Shown in pieces: positions 16,963 to 25,625 of a stretch of DNA of 64,000 nt. Position 1 is the stretch's first letter; each line of letters opens with the position of its first letter. Source of the stretch: Herbiconiux moechotypicola (GTDB lineage Bacteria; Actinomycetota; Actinomycetes; Actinomycetales; Microbacteriaceae). The translations under genes were made by a program, and so were the position numbers. The stretch covers positions 124,001-188,000 of the forward strand of contig NZ_JANLCN010000005.1 in assembly GCF_024979255.1 (NCBI RefSeq), written 5' to 3'. A model generated the notes under the pieces. That model did no database searches, was not told the origin of the DNA, and saw only the letters and a list, made by a program, of their open reading frames with translations.

Positions 16963-19233
16963 GTGGCGGAGCGCGACGACGACGCCCGGTCGAAAGCCAT
17001 CGACGACGCGATCGGGGGGCTGTTCGCGAGGCAGGATGCGACGGGTGAGGTCGCGAAGGCCACCGGCGGCGGCGTGCTCGCCCGAGCGGCCGACAATGCC
17101 GACGAGGACGGTGAGACCGCACTGGCCAAGCCCGGCGGCGTCGCGAAGGCGAAGGCCAGGCGGCGGCGCAACCGACGCATCCTGGCCGCCGTGACCGCCA
17201 CGGTCGTGCTGGTCGCGGCCGGTGGCGGAGCGGCGTTCGCGCTCACCCGGGGTTCGGGCGGCGAGTACCGGACCGCGGTGGCCGAGCTCGGCGGCGTCGA
17301 CGAGACGCTCGCGCTGAGCGGCACCGTGGCGGCGGCGAGCCGCAGCGACTCCGCGTTCCAGGTGGGCGGCACCGTGTCGTCGGTCTCGGTCGCCGTGGGC
17401 GACACCGTGTCGGCGGGGCAGCAGCTGGCCGCACTCGACACCACCGATCTGCAAGACGCGGTCGACGCCGCGCAGGAGGCGGTGACCGAGGCCGAGGAGC
17501 AGCTGGAGAGCGACCTGGAGGCCCAGTCGTCGACGTCGAGCACCAGCACGACGGATTCGTCGTCGAGCTCGGGCGGGTCGGCCGGCGGCGCGGCCTCGGG
17601 CGGATCCGCCGGAGGCTCGGGGTCGGGCGGGTCGTCGGGGTCGGGCGGCTCGGGGTCGGGCGGATCGAGCGGCTCCGGGTCGGGCTCGGGCGGATCGAGC
17701 GACTCAGGGTCGGACATCGACACCGAGGCCGTCGAGGCGGCCGTCGCGGCCGTGACCGCGGCGCAGGAGGCGCTCCTCGCCCAGTACGACACCGCGTCCG
17801 CGGCCGTCGCGGCCACGCAGGAGACCATCGCCACGAGCGACGCCGCGTGCCAGCCGTTCCTCGAGGCGACCCTCGACGAGATCACCGCGGGCGACGACTC
17901 GGGTGACGCCACCGGCGACGCGACCGCTGCGACGGACGCGACCGCCGAGGGCGACGCGACCGACGAGGGTGCCGGTGACGGCTCCTCGGACGGGTCGGTC
18001 TCCGACGGCACGTCCACGCTCGACGCCATCAAGGCGGACCTCGCGGCCTGCCAGGCGGCCATCACCGAGGTGCAGACCGAGCAGGTCGCGGCGAACGACG
18101 CCCAGAGCACCCTGCTCGACCTCATGAGCCAGCTCGACGACGCCGTCGCCGCGCTGCAGGCGGCCGTCGCCGGAGAGTCCGGCGACACCACGTCGGAGGA
18201 CACCACGACCGACGACTCCACGACCGACGACACCACCACCGACGACTCGGGCACGGAGGACTCCGGCACCGAGGACTCGGACTCCGACTCGGACGACAGC
18301 GACACCGTGGCCACCACCACCTCGGCGACCGCCTCGCGGACGTCGAGCGCGACGACCATCGTGCTGGCCGCATCCGTCACCGCGGTCGACACGAGCAGCG
18401 GCTCGGGAACCTCCGGAACCGGCGGCTCGTCGTCGGGCGGCACGAGCAGCACCATCACGGCCGAGACCATCGTCGCCGACCAGGCCGCGATCGACCTCGC
18501 CGAGGCGGAGCTCGCCATCGCCCAGCAGGAGCTGACCCTCGCCACCCTCACCAGCCCGATCGCCGGAACCGTCGCGGCCGTCTCGATCGCGGCGGGCGAC
18601 ACCGTCTCGGCGGGCTCGACCTCGGCCGTCGTCACCGTCCTCGGTGAGGACGGGTACATCGTGACCTCGACGGTCACCCTCGCCAACGTGTCCAAGCTCG
18701 CGGTCGGCCAGACCGCGACGGTGTCCCTCGCCTCGAGCGACGCCGAGCTGACCGGCGTGGTGAGCTCGATCGGCGTGCTGAACGTGTCGACCGACTCCTC
18801 GACGCCCTCCTACGACGTGACCGTCGCGATCGACGACACCGGTGACCAGACCCTCCTCATCGGTGCCTCGGCGCAGGTGGAGGTGGCGGTGGCCTCGCAG
18901 GTGGCGGTGCTCACCGTTCCCACCTCGGCGGTGCACCGGTCGGGCGCGGACTACACGGTCGACGTGCTCTCCGGCGGCGAGGTGCAGTCCACGCCGGTGG
19001 AGATCGGCGCCATGGGCGACGAGCGCACGGAGATCGCGTCGGGCCTCGACGAGGGCGCCGTGGTGGTGCTCGCCGACCTCAACGCCGACGTGCTCGGCGA
19101 CGACTCCGAGACCGAGAGCACCGGGCTCAGCGGACTCGGCGGCGACTCGTCCACCATGGGCGGCTCGGGTATGACGTTCCAGGGCGGCCCGGGTGGCGGC
19201 TCCGGCTTCTCCGGGGGCCCGCCCTCGCAGTAG
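16963..19233 (+). CDS. Large HlyD-like efflux membrane fusion protein with low-complexity inserts
   Basis: The 756-residue protein starts with a cytoplasmic basic segment (about 1-75, ending KARRRRNRR), a membrane span (about 76-98), and a lipoyl half (GTVSSVSVAVGDTVSAGQQLAALDT). The coiled-coil hairpin is interrupted by several Ser/Gly and Asp/Thr/Ser-rich inserts, for example about 188-250 and 405-450. The second lipoyl half is TLTSPIAGTVAAVSIAAGDTVSAGS, followed by a beta-barrel and a Gly-rich tail. It is almost twice the usual size because of the inserts. It is the second fusion protein of this operon; GTG starts two bases after the lipoprotein stop. Confidence 0.84.
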   Translation: MAERDDDARSKAIDDAIGGLFARQDATGEVAKATGGGVLARAADNADEDGETALAKPGGVAKAKARRRRNRRILAAVTATVVLVAAGGGAAFALTRGSGGEYRTAVAELGGVDETLALSGTVAAASRSDSAFQVGGTVSSVSVAVGDTVSAGQQLAALDTTDLQDAVDAAQEAVTEAEEQLESDLEAQSSTSSTSTTDSSSSSGGSAGGAASGGSAGGSGSGGSSGSGGSGSGGSSGSGSGSGGSSDSGSDIDTEAVEAAVAAVTAAQEALLAQYDTASAAVAATQETIATSDAACQPFLEATLDEITAGDDSGDATGDATAATDATAEGDATDEGAGDGSSDGSVSDGTSTLDAIKADLAACQAAITEVQTEQVAANDAQSTLLDLMSQLDDAVAALQAAVAGESGDTTSEDTTTDDSTTDDTTTDDSGTEDSGTEDSDSDSDDSDTVATTTSATASRTSSATTIVLAASVTAVDTSSGSGTSGTGGSSSGGTSSTITAETIVADQAAIDLAEAELAIAQQELTLATLTSPIAGTVAAVSIAAGDTVSAGSTSAVVTVLGEDGYIVTSTVTLANVSKLAVGQTATVSLASSDAELTGVVSSIGVLNVSTDSSTPSYDVTVAIDDTGDQTLLIGASAQVEVAVASQVAVLTVPTSAVHRSGADYTVDVLSGGEVQSTPVEIGAMGDERTEIASGLDEGAVVVLADLNADVLGDDSETESTGLSGLGGDSSTMGGSGMTFQGGPGGGSGFSGGPPSQ

Positions 19234-19241
19234 GAGCCTCA

Positions 19242-19308
19242 GTTCTGCATAAGAATCCGGGGTGGCGTCTCCATAGTGTGGATGCCACCCCGGATTCTTA
19301 TGCAGAAC
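19242..19308. terminator. Long perfect inverted repeat, probable terminator
   Basis: A 25-base arm (19242-19266, beginning GTTCTGCATAAG) is perfectly repeated in reverse complement at 19284-19308, with a 17-base loop that can pair further (TCCA/TGGA). It begins nine bases after the stop of the efflux operon. The arms contain AT-rich stretches that differ from the surrounding DNA, so a mobile-element remnant is also possible. Confidence 0.6.
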
Positions 19309-19406
19309 CGTGCGGCACCCCCACGCGGCCGGTATCCCTCCCGAGGGGGAGGCGGTTCCGACCCGAGCGGGATGCCCGCTGCTCGCCTCGCCGCTTGGCT
19401 GGAGGC

Positions 19407-20873
19407 ATGACCCAAGACACCGTGCCTGTCGCCCCATCCGCCCGGCCGAGGCCGGTGGCACCGCGACGGATGCGCGCAGCGCTCGCCGGAGCCGCCACCG
19501 CGCTCGCGCTCGTGCTGGCCGGATGCACCTCGACCGGAGGGGTGGGGCAGACGACCGCGACGGCGGTGCTCGACCCGGTCGCCCTCCCCGACACCCCGGT
19601 CGGCGAGCACGCCGCCTGGGTCGTGGCCGCTCTCAACGGCGAGCTCGACGCCGACCAGGTGCGCATCGCCGCTCCCGACCGGCTGGCCCGCGTCGCGCTC
19701 GACGAGATCTCGCCGCAGGAGCTCGCCGACGTCTTCGAGCAGCTCGCCGCGCAGGGACCCTGGACGCCCACGGCCGTGCAGGCGGTGGGGTCGCAGGCGG
19801 TCGTCACCCTCCACTCGCCCACCGCCGACGCCCTCGACCTGCAGCTCGTGCTCGACGCCGACGACCGCATCACGGGGCTGCTCTTCGTGCCGTCCGCCGC
19901 CGAGCGCGTCGCCGCCACGAGCTGGGGCGAGCTCGAGTCCGCCGTCGAGGCGCTCGCCGCGCCCACGCGGCTGGTGGTGACCGAGGTGGCCGCCGCAGGC
20001 GCTGCAGATGCCGCATCGGGGCCGGTGTTCTCCGCCGGTACCGATCCGGGCGACCCACTCCCCTCCGGCTCGGTCTTCAAGCTCTACGTGCTCGGGGCCG
20101 TCGCCGACGCCGTCGCGGCGGGCGAGCTCGCCTGGAACCAGGAGCTCACGCTCACCGACGACGTGAAGAGCCTCCCCTCTGGCGAGCTGCAGAACGAGCC
20201 CGCCGGCACCGTCGTGACGGTGCGCGACGCGGCCGAGGCCATGATCTCGATCAGCGACAACACCGCCACAGACCTGCTCGTGCAGGCGGTGGGCCCGGAT
20301 GCGGTGGAGCGCGCCTTCGCCGACTTCGGTCAGGCCGACCCGTCGGCGAACGTGCCCCTGCTCACCACACGGGCGCTGTTCCAGCTCGGCTGGGGAGCCT
20401 CCGAGGAGGAGACCGCAGCGCGTGAGGCTTGGAACCACGCCGACGAGACGCAGCGGCGCGCACTGCTGGCCGCCCTTCCCACGGGCCCGATCGACGTGGA
20501 GGCCTCGGCTGTCACCACCCTCGTGTGGCAGGAGGGCCTCGACTGGTTCACGACCGCCGACGACCTCACCGCCGTCCACCGCGGTCTGCAGGAGCGGGCT
20601 GCGGCGGGCGAGGTGGGCGCCCCGGTGCGGGAGATCCTCGCCGTGAACGACGGGCTCGGCGACGCGGTGTTCGGTGAGAGGTGGCCGTACGTCGCCTTCA
20701 AGGGCGGCAGCTCCGTGGGGGTGCTGGCGGGCAGCTGGTACCTCGAGCGAGACGACGGTCGCGCGTTCACCGTGTCGATCCAGAGTGCGAGCGACGACCC
20801 GGCGGCGCTCGCCGATCAGACGGGGTTCTTCGGCCAGGTGGCCGACGCGGTGGCTCTGCTCGAGTCGGAGTGA
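19407..20873 (+). CDS. Lipoprotein serine hydrolase, class A beta-lactamase-like
   Basis: The 488-residue protein has a basic N-terminus and a lipobox LAGC (Cys40). After an N-terminal domain (about 60-165) it shows class A beta-lactamase fold motifs: SxxK at Ser222-Lys225 (SVFK), SDN at 283-285 (SISDN), and KGG near the end (AFKGGSSVG). The Glu of the class A omega loop is not obvious. Homologous actinobacterial proteins are annotated as serine hydrolases; hydrolysis of beta-lactams is possible but not shown. The start was chosen by the GGAGG directly before the ATG and the lipobox position. It lies alone between a terminator and purM. Confidence 0.85.
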   Translation: MTQDTVPVAPSARPRPVAPRRMRAALAGAATALALVLAGCTSTGGVGQTTATAVLDPVALPDTPVGEHAAWVVAALNGELDADQVRIAAPDRLARVALDEISPQELADVFEQLAAQGPWTPTAVQAVGSQAVVTLHSPTADALDLQLVLDADDRITGLLFVPSAAERVAATSWGELESAVEALAAPTRLVVTEVAAAGAADAASGPVFSAGTDPGDPLPSGSVFKLYVLGAVADAVAAGELAWNQELTLTDDVKSLPSGELQNEPAGTVVTVRDAAEAMISISDNTATDLLVQAVGPDAVERAFADFGQADPSANVPLLTTRALFQLGWGASEEETAAREAWNHADETQRRALLAALPTGPIDVEASAVTTLVWQEGLDWFTTADDLTAVHRGLQERAAAGEVGAPVREILAVNDGLGDAVFGERWPYVAFKGGSSVGVLAGSWYLERDDGRAFTVSIQSASDDPAALADQTGFFGQVADAVALLESE

Positions 20874-20950
20874 CCGGAAGGGCCGGGCGGGCTTCCGGCT
20901 CGACGTAGGGAATGGCTGTGCTCGCCGCGCGCGTCCGCGAGAATGGTGGC

Positions 20951-22060
20951 ATGAGCAACAGCTACGCCGAGGCCGGGGTCGACACGGAAGCGGGCGACCG
21001 CGCCGTCGAACTGATGAAGGCCGCGGTGCAGCGCACCCAGGGCCCCGAGGTGCTCGGCGGGGTCGGCGGCTTCGCGGGACTCTTCGACGTGTCGGCGCTG
21101 CGCTCGTTCGCGCATCCGCTCCTCGCCACCTCGACCGACGGCGTGGGCACCAAGATCGCCATCGCACAGGCGCTCGACAAGCACGACACCATCGGGCAAG
21201 ACCTCGTGGGCATGGTCGTCGACGACATCGTCGTGGTGGGCGCCCGCCCCCTCTTCATGACCGACTACATCGCCTGCGGCCGGGTGGTGCCCGAGCGCAT
21301 CGCCACGATCGTCGCCGGCATCGCCAGAGCGTGCGCCGAGACCGGTACCGCGCTGGTCGGCGGCGAGACCGCCGAGCACCCCGGCCTCATGGGCCCCGAC
21401 GACTACGACGTGGCGGGCGCCGCCGTCGGCGCGGTGGAGGCGGACGCGGTGCTCGGGGCCGACCGCGTGCGGCACGGCGACGTGGTGCTGGCTCTGGAGT
21501 CGTCGGGCCTGCACTCGAACGGGTTCTCGCTGGTGCGGCACATCCTCGCGGGCGCCGGCCTGTCGTACACCGATCGTTCCGACGACTTCGGCGGCGTGAT
21601 CGGCGAGGTGCTGCTCGAGCCGACGAGGCTCTACACGGGCCCGCTGGTGCGCGTGCTCGCCCGCCTCGAGCTCGCCGGGGCGGTGCACTCGCTCTCGCAC
21701 GTGACCGGCGGTGGCATCGCCGCCAACCTCGCTCGCGTGCTGCCGCGCGGGTCGTGGGTGGAGGTCGACCGGTCGAGCTGGTCGCCGGCGCCGGTGTTCC
21801 GTGTGCTGTCGTCGATCGCGGGCACCTCGCTCGAGAGCGCGGAAGGCACCTGGAACCTCGGTATCGGGTTCTTCGCGGTCGTGGCGGCCGAGGCGGCGGA
21901 TGCGGTGACGGCGGCGATCGAGGCCGAGGGCATCCGCACCTGGCCGGTGGGCACGGTGTCGACGACGGCGCTCCCGGATGCGGGCGACGTGGCGTTCGAG
22001 CAGGGCGCCAAGGGTGTCGACGGCGGTGCGGTGCGGCTCGTGGGGAGCTACGCGGGCTGA
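20951..22060 (+). CDS. purM: Phosphoribosylformylglycinamidine cyclo-ligase (AIR synthetase)
   Basis: PurM closes the imidazole ring of FGAM to AIR with ATP, the fifth step of purine synthesis. The 369-residue protein has the usual MSNSYAEAGVD start, the ATSTDGVGTK phosphate-binding loop, the MVVDDIVVVGARPLFMTDYIA strand and the GGETAEHPGLM and SSGLHSNGFSLVR motifs. The HVTGGGIAANL segment is also present. The start at 20951 has GAGAAT six bases upstream and matches the family N-terminus. A hairpin covers the stop codon. DUF3073, a common downstream neighbour in related genomes, is absent here. Confidence 0.96.
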   Translation: MSNSYAEAGVDTEAGDRAVELMKAAVQRTQGPEVLGGVGGFAGLFDVSALRSFAHPLLATSTDGVGTKIAIAQALDKHDTIGQDLVGMVVDDIVVVGARPLFMTDYIACGRVVPERIATIVAGIARACAETGTALVGGETAEHPGLMGPDDYDVAGAAVGAVEADAVLGADRVRHGDVVLALESSGLHSNGFSLVRHILAGAGLSYTDRSDDFGGVIGEVLLEPTRLYTGPLVRVLARLELAGAVHSLSHVTGGGIAANLARVLPRGSWVEVDRSSWSPAPVFRVLSSIAGTSLESAEGTWNLGIGFFAVVAAEAADAVTAAIEAEGIRTWPVGTVSTTALPDAGDVAFEQGAKGVDGGAVRLVGSYAG

Positions 22061-22070
22061 CCGGCCCGCG
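22051..22070 (+). terminator. Hairpin over the purM stop codon
   Basis: CGCGGGC and GCCCGCG form a 7-base perfect stem whose 6-base loop TGACCG contains the purM stop. It may reduce read-through into the gene at 22083. Confidence 0.4.
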
Positions 22071-22082
22071 TGAGGAGCGACC

Positions 22083-22421
22083 ATGGCGGCACCCGTCCCC
22101 TCCGAGCAGGCGCTCGCGCTGTTCGACCGGGTGGCGGCCGAACTCGGCGACCCCGCCATCACCCGCGGGCGCATGATGGGGCGGCCGATCCTCAGCCGGG
22201 CCGGCACCATGTTCGCGTGCCTGAACGGCGAGTCGATCGGGCTCAAGCTGGGCGCCGGAACCCCCGAGCACAGCGGTGCCCTCGCCGTGCCCGGTGCCGA
22301 ACTGTTCGACCCGGGCGGGGCCAAGCGCCCTTTCAAGGACTGGGTGAGCCTCCCGGTCGACTCCGGAGACGAGTGGGTTCCCTTCGCAGTGTTCGCGCTC
22401 GCCTACGTGGCCTCGGCCTGA
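22083..22421 (+). CDS. TfoX N-terminal-like small protein
   Basis: The 112-residue protein contains RGRMMGRPILSRAGTMFACLNGESIGLKLG, which resembles the R-x-MFGG-x-G-x-x-x-x-G-x-x-FA core of TfoX N-terminal domains, and a closing FKDWVSLPVDSGDEWVPFAVFALAYV helix. In Proteobacteria TfoX controls competence, but single-domain actinobacterial relatives have no known role. A GAGGAG ribosome site lies six bases before the ATG. It is 22 bases after purM on the same strand and converges with the AlkA-like gene. The similarity is from motif recognition only and should be treated as provisional. Confidence 0.75.
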   Translation: MAAPVPSEQALALFDRVAAELGDPAITRGRMMGRPILSRAGTMFACLNGESIGLKLGAGTPEHSGALAVPGAELFDPGGAKRPFKDWVSLPVDSGDEWVPFAVFALAYVASA

Positions 22422-22463
22422 CCGCGGACGCCCTGCCCGCGACGCGCCACACCTCGAAGCGCC

Positions 22464-23420
22464 TCACCGCGCATCCGCCACCCGCTTCTGGTGCGCATCG
22501 AACTCCACCCGCAGCAGCAGCGTGACCCACGTGCGGTACGGCGCCCACGACTCGGAGAGGTCGGTGAGCTCCTCGGCCCCCGGCCGGTGCGGGAGACGGT
22601 AGGCGAACTCGACCGCCTCGGCGAAGCGCTGCATGCCCACCGGGGCGTGATCGGGGTCGCCCGCGCCGCGCAGCAGGATCAGCTCGGCCGAGAAGGGACC
22701 GATGCCGGGCAGTTCCTGCAGCAGGGCGAAGGCCTCGTCGCGGGGCATGCCGCGGAGGGAGGCGCTGTCGAACGCGCCGCGCCGCGCCGCCTCGCCGAGC
22801 GAGCGCAGCCGCTCGACCTTCGCCCCGGTCAGCCCCGGGAACCCGCTGAGGCCGCTGAGCACCGACGGCGACGGGAACGCCCAGTGCGTGACCCCGTTGA
22901 TCTCCACCCCGACGCCGAGCTCCTCAGCCATGCGCCGTTTCACCTCGGCGGCCTGCGTCATGCGCGTGCGCTGGCCGATGATCGACCAGGCCGCTGCCTC
23001 GTACCACGACCAGAAGCACACCGGCCGGAGCCCCGGATAGCGCAGCTGCAGCTCGCCGACCACGGGATCGAGCTCGCCGACCGCTTCGAACCCGGAGCCG
23101 TCGACGTCGAGCGACAGGATGCGCTCCACCTGGGCCCGGGCGGCCGACAGCTCCGGACGCGTGAGCGGCTTGCCGGCGAAGAGCCGCCCGCGCACCGTGC
23201 CGTCGGGAGACTGGTCGAGGCTGGCGCCGATCGTGCGCCACGACCCCTCCAGGGCGAACGCCAGGTCGAGCCGCCCCGTGTCGTCGTCGGCCCCGCCGAA
23301 CGACGCCGGGCCGAAGCCCTCGAGAAAGCGGATGCTCGACCGCAACGAGAACGGACCTCGCGGTTCGATGGTGAACGACCCGCGGGGCGCCGCTGCGGCG
23401 AGCTCGCGGGTGTCTGTCAT
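22464..23420 (-). CDS. AlkA-like DNA-3-methyladenine glycosylase II (HhH-GPD)
   Basis: The 318-residue protein should remove alkylated bases from DNA. It has an N-terminal AlkA-type beta domain (about 1-120), then a helical HhH-GPD part with FWSWYEAAAWSIIGQRTRMTQA (first helices) and the helix-hairpin-helix LQELPGIGPFSAELILLRG. The catalytic Asp is likely in GDPDHAPVG after it. The ATG at 23420 has a strong AAGGAGG site six bases upstream and was preferred over an in-frame upstream Met. It is divergent from the small gene at 23494. With tag this makes two alkylation-repair glycosylases in the window. Confidence 0.87.
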   Translation of the reverse strand: MTDTRELAAAAPRGSFTIEPRGPFSLRSSIRFLEGFGPASFGGADDDTGRLDLAFALEGSWRTIGASLDQSPDGTVRGRLFAGKPLTRPELSAARAQVERILSLDVDGSGFEAVGELDPVVGELQLRYPGLRPVCFWSWYEAAAWSIIGQRTRMTQAAEVKRRMAEELGVGVEINGVTHWAFPSPSVLSGLSGFPGLTGAKVERLRSLGEAARRGAFDSASLRGMPRDEAFALLQELPGIGPFSAELILLRGAGDPDHAPVGMQRFAEAVEFAYRLPHRPGAEELTDLSESWAPYRTWVTLLLRVEFDAHQKRVADAR

Positions 23421-23481
23421 GGGGCCTCCTTCGTTCATCCTGGAGCATGCCCCCGACATCGGCAACGGCCGTCGACGCGAG

Positions 23482-23487
23482 TACCCT
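23482..23487 (+). promoter_or_regulatory. Putative -10 hexamer TACCCT
   Basis: TACCCT ends six bases before the ATG at 23494 in the divergent gap with the AlkA-like gene. Confidence 0.35.
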
Positions 23488-23493
23488 GGGGGC

Positions 23494-23718
23494 ATGACTA
23501 CACCCGCGCTCGCGCACCTGTCCGGCGGCCCCCTCGACGGGCAGACCATCCCCCTCGACGACGGAGCGCCCGAAGAACTGGTGTTGCCCTACAGCGAGGG
23601 CCAGCTGGTGTACCACTTCGTGTCGGCCACCGACGGCGCCGAGGGTCCGGCCACGGCGACCTACCGGTTCAACGAGGTCTCCGAGATCCTCTTCGAGGGC
23701 AAGTACGACGAGCACTGA
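23494..23718 (+). CDS. Conserved-looking small hypothetical protein
   Basis: A 74-residue acidic protein without membrane segments. It contains LSGGPLDGQTIPLDDGAPEELVLPY and ends YRFNEVSEILFEGKYDEH; the GGPLDG opening resembles small actinobacterial and phage proteins of unknown role that fold as a beta sheet. I do not recognise a function. The start is supported by TACCCT-N6-ATG. It runs convergently into the AraC-family gene 16 bases downstream. Confidence 0.7.
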   Translation: MTTPALAHLSGGPLDGQTIPLDDGAPEELVLPYSEGQLVYHFVSATDGAEGPATATYRFNEVSEILFEGKYDEH

Positions 23719-23733
23719 GCCCGATGCCGCCCG

Positions 23734-24537
23734 TCAGGCCGGGCGGGCGTGCGCGTGCAGGGTCGTGCGCGTCGGCGGCTCGCCGACGAAGCGGATGTAG
23801 CGCCGCGAGAAGTGCGGGTAATCGGCGTAGCCGAGTTCGGCCGCCAGCGCGCTGAGGTCGGTCTCCGGATGCGCGTGCAGCGTCGTCGCCGCCTCCTGCA
23901 GTCTGCGGCACTCGATCAGCCACTTCGGTGTCACGCCGATCTGCTCGCGCACGAGTCGCTCGAGCGACCGCACCGAGAGAGAGCAGCGGTCGGCGAGCTC
24001 TGAGCTGCGCAGAATGCCCGGGTCGGTCTCGGCGAGGCGGCTCACCTCGTTGGCGAGGAGCCCGCGCTCTCCCATCCGCGCGGCGATCGGGGCGAGCCAT
24101 CGCCGCAGCGCCGCCACGAGGGCGAGGCGCCGGGTGCTCGGATCGGTGCCGTGCATGGCCGACGCCACCGCCGCATCCGTGCCGGGGACCGGGAACGGGA
24201 TGATCGCGCCGAGGAGCTCTTTCGCCTCCTGCTGCTGCAGCAGAAGGGTGGCCGCAGGGCGGAACAGCACGCCCACGCCCCAGGAGGTGCCGCGGAGCGT
24301 CGTGATGGAGACGCGTGGGTCGGGGCCTGCGAGCACGGTGCCGGTGGGCTGGAAGACCACGTTCACCGCGGGGTAGCTGAGCACGCGCTGGGGGCGTTCC
24401 GTGCCGACCGGCAGGGCCCAGCTCACGACCCAGACGTGGCGCACTAGGTGCTCAAGACCGGCGCCGAGCTCGAAGCGGTCGAACACGACCGAGGGGTCGC
24501 CCGGGTTGAGGTGGCCTCGCGACTGCGGCTGCGTCAC
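23734..24537 (-). CDS. AraC family transcriptional regulator
   Basis: The 267-residue protein has an N-terminal ligand-binding part (about 1-150) with VVSWALP and LSYPAVNVVFQPTG, then a C-terminal AraC DNA-binding domain with two HTH motifs: RSSELADRCSLSVRSLERLVREQIGVTPK and TDLSALAAELGYADYPHFSRRYIRFVGEPPT. GTG at 24537 was chosen because GGAGGAGGAG precedes it; a Met 27 codons further upstream lacks a site. It is divergent from the VOC gene at 24636, so it may control that gene. The ligand is unknown. Confidence 0.88.
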   Translation of the reverse strand: MTQPQSRGHLNPGDPSVVFDRFELGAGLEHLVRHVWVVSWALPVGTERPQRVLSYPAVNVVFQPTGTVLAGPDPRVSITTLRGTSWGVGVLFRPAATLLLQQQEAKELLGAIIPFPVPGTDAAVASAMHGTDPSTRRLALVAALRRWLAPIAARMGERGLLANEVSRLAETDPGILRSSELADRCSLSVRSLERLVREQIGVTPKWLIECRRLQEAATTLHAHPETDLSALAAELGYADYPHFSRRYIRFVGEPPTRTTLHAHARPA

Positions 24538-24635
24538 GGCGACTCCTCCTCCACCGAACCCGATCCCCGACGACTTCTCCACAGTGTCGCACTTGTTCAA
24601 GACCCCCGCCCGTGCCACCGCCTAACGTGGCCGCC

Positions 24636-25151
24636 ATGACCACAGAACGCACGACCGGTGTCACCGGCGACCACACCACCGACGGGCTCCCGCACGGCTC
24701 GACCTCACTCACCCCGCACATCGTCGTCTCGCCCGCGGCCGAGGCGATCGAGTTCTACCGCTCCGTGTTCGGGGCCTCCGTCGTCGACGTCACGCGCTTC
24801 CCCTCCGAGGGCGGCGGCGAGGTCGTCGCACACGCGGTGCTCGACTTCGGTCACGGCATGCTCACGCTGAGCGACCCGCTGGAGGAGTATGGCCTCGTCG
24901 CCCTCGATCCCGCGGTGGGTCATCCCTACTCGCTGGCGCTCTACGTGCCCGAGGTCGACGCGGTCACGGCCGCGGCGGAGGCGGCCGGCGCCACCGTGCG
25001 CGAGCAGCCCGCCACCTTCGTCTCAGGCGACCGCTTCGCCTCGGTGCTCGACCCCTTCGGCATCCGCTGGTCCATCATGACCCGCGTCGAAGACCTCTCC
25101 GCCGCCGAGAGCGCCAGCCGCGTCGCCGCCTGGGCCACCACCCAGGGCTGA
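24636..25151 (+). CDS. VOC family protein (PhnB-like)
   Basis: The 171-residue protein has the layout of PhnB-like VOC proteins: TPHIVVSPAAEAIEFYRSVFGASV, then VVAHAVLDFGHGMLTLSDP, HPYSLALYVPEVDAVTAAAEAAGATV and the closing DRFASVLDPFGIRWSIMTRVED. Function of this group is mostly unknown; some confer resistance or act as dioxygenases. It is divergent from the AraC regulator, and TAACGT lies seven bases before the ATG, so regulation by that protein is likely. The gene ends before a 529-base non-coding stretch. Confidence 0.86.
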   Translation: MTTERTTGVTGDHTTDGLPHGSTSLTPHIVVSPAAEAIEFYRSVFGASVVDVTRFPSEGGGEVVAHAVLDFGHGMLTLSDPLEEYGLVALDPAVGHPYSLALYVPEVDAVTAAAEAAGATVREQPATFVSGDRFASVLDPFGIRWSIMTRVEDLSAAESASRVAAWATTQG

Positions 25152-25250
25152 CCCCCGCCGCGCCACCCCGCTTTCCCACCCCACCTCGCCATCCTGCCCG
25201 CGTTGAGCTGACCTCCTCCGGCGCTGAGCTGACCTTTGCTCCGTCCCACC

Positions 25251-25345
25251 TCGTCGGGCACCGCCAGGCCCCGCCTCCGCCCTGCCTCGTCGGGCACCGT
25301 TCGGCACCGCCCTGCCCCGTCGGGCACCGCGCCCTGCCCCGTACG
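25251..25345. repeat. Degenerate tandem copies around CGTCGGGCACCG
   Basis: CGTCGGGCACCG occurs at about 25251, 25287 and 25318, each followed by variants of CCCTGCC(C/T)CG, so units of about 36 and 31 bases have been duplicated and have diverged. Confidence 0.5.
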
Positions 25346-25404
25346 GCTCCGCTCACCCCGAGTCCACCTCCGACACCCACCCCTCCGCCGCCCGCTGCGG
25401 CGCG

Positions 25405-25470
25405 CAACGCCACGCAAGACGCGAGTCGGCGCACGGAGCGGGGGCGGAGGCCGTCTGGCGTGGCGAACTG
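25405..25470. repeat. Tail-to-tail palindromic repeat, copy 2
   Basis: CGCCACGC at 25408-25415 and GCGTGGCG at 25458-25465 are 42 bases apart. The spacer has GCGA at position 6 and GAGCGG at position 21, exactly as in copy 1. Confidence 0.65.
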
Positions 25471-25625
25471 CACGCACCACGGGCGTGGCGGCCCGTCCTC
25501 CGAATCGTGGGCGAGGTTCGCCACTCCTGGCTGACATCACCGTTTCTGGCGGGCCGAAGACCGTCACGCGTGGCAAACCGCCGGGGGCGGGTGAGGTGGG
25601 CCGGTGCCTGGTGCGGGGTGGGCCC

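Noticed and set aside
17521-17712. Ser/Gly-rich stretch considered as a frameshift or repeat-derived pseudogene
   Set aside because: The frame is continuous and both lipoyl halves lie on either side, so it is an insert in a complete fusion protein.
19242-19308. Insertion-sequence ends
   Set aside because: No transposase gene or flanking target duplication is seen; it is kept as a terminator or palindrome of unknown origin.
25075-25576. Possible genes on either strand in the 25.2-25.6 kb gap
   Set aside because: Frames are open but composed of low-complexity Arg/Pro/Gly sequence from tandem repeats, with no ribosome site or domain.
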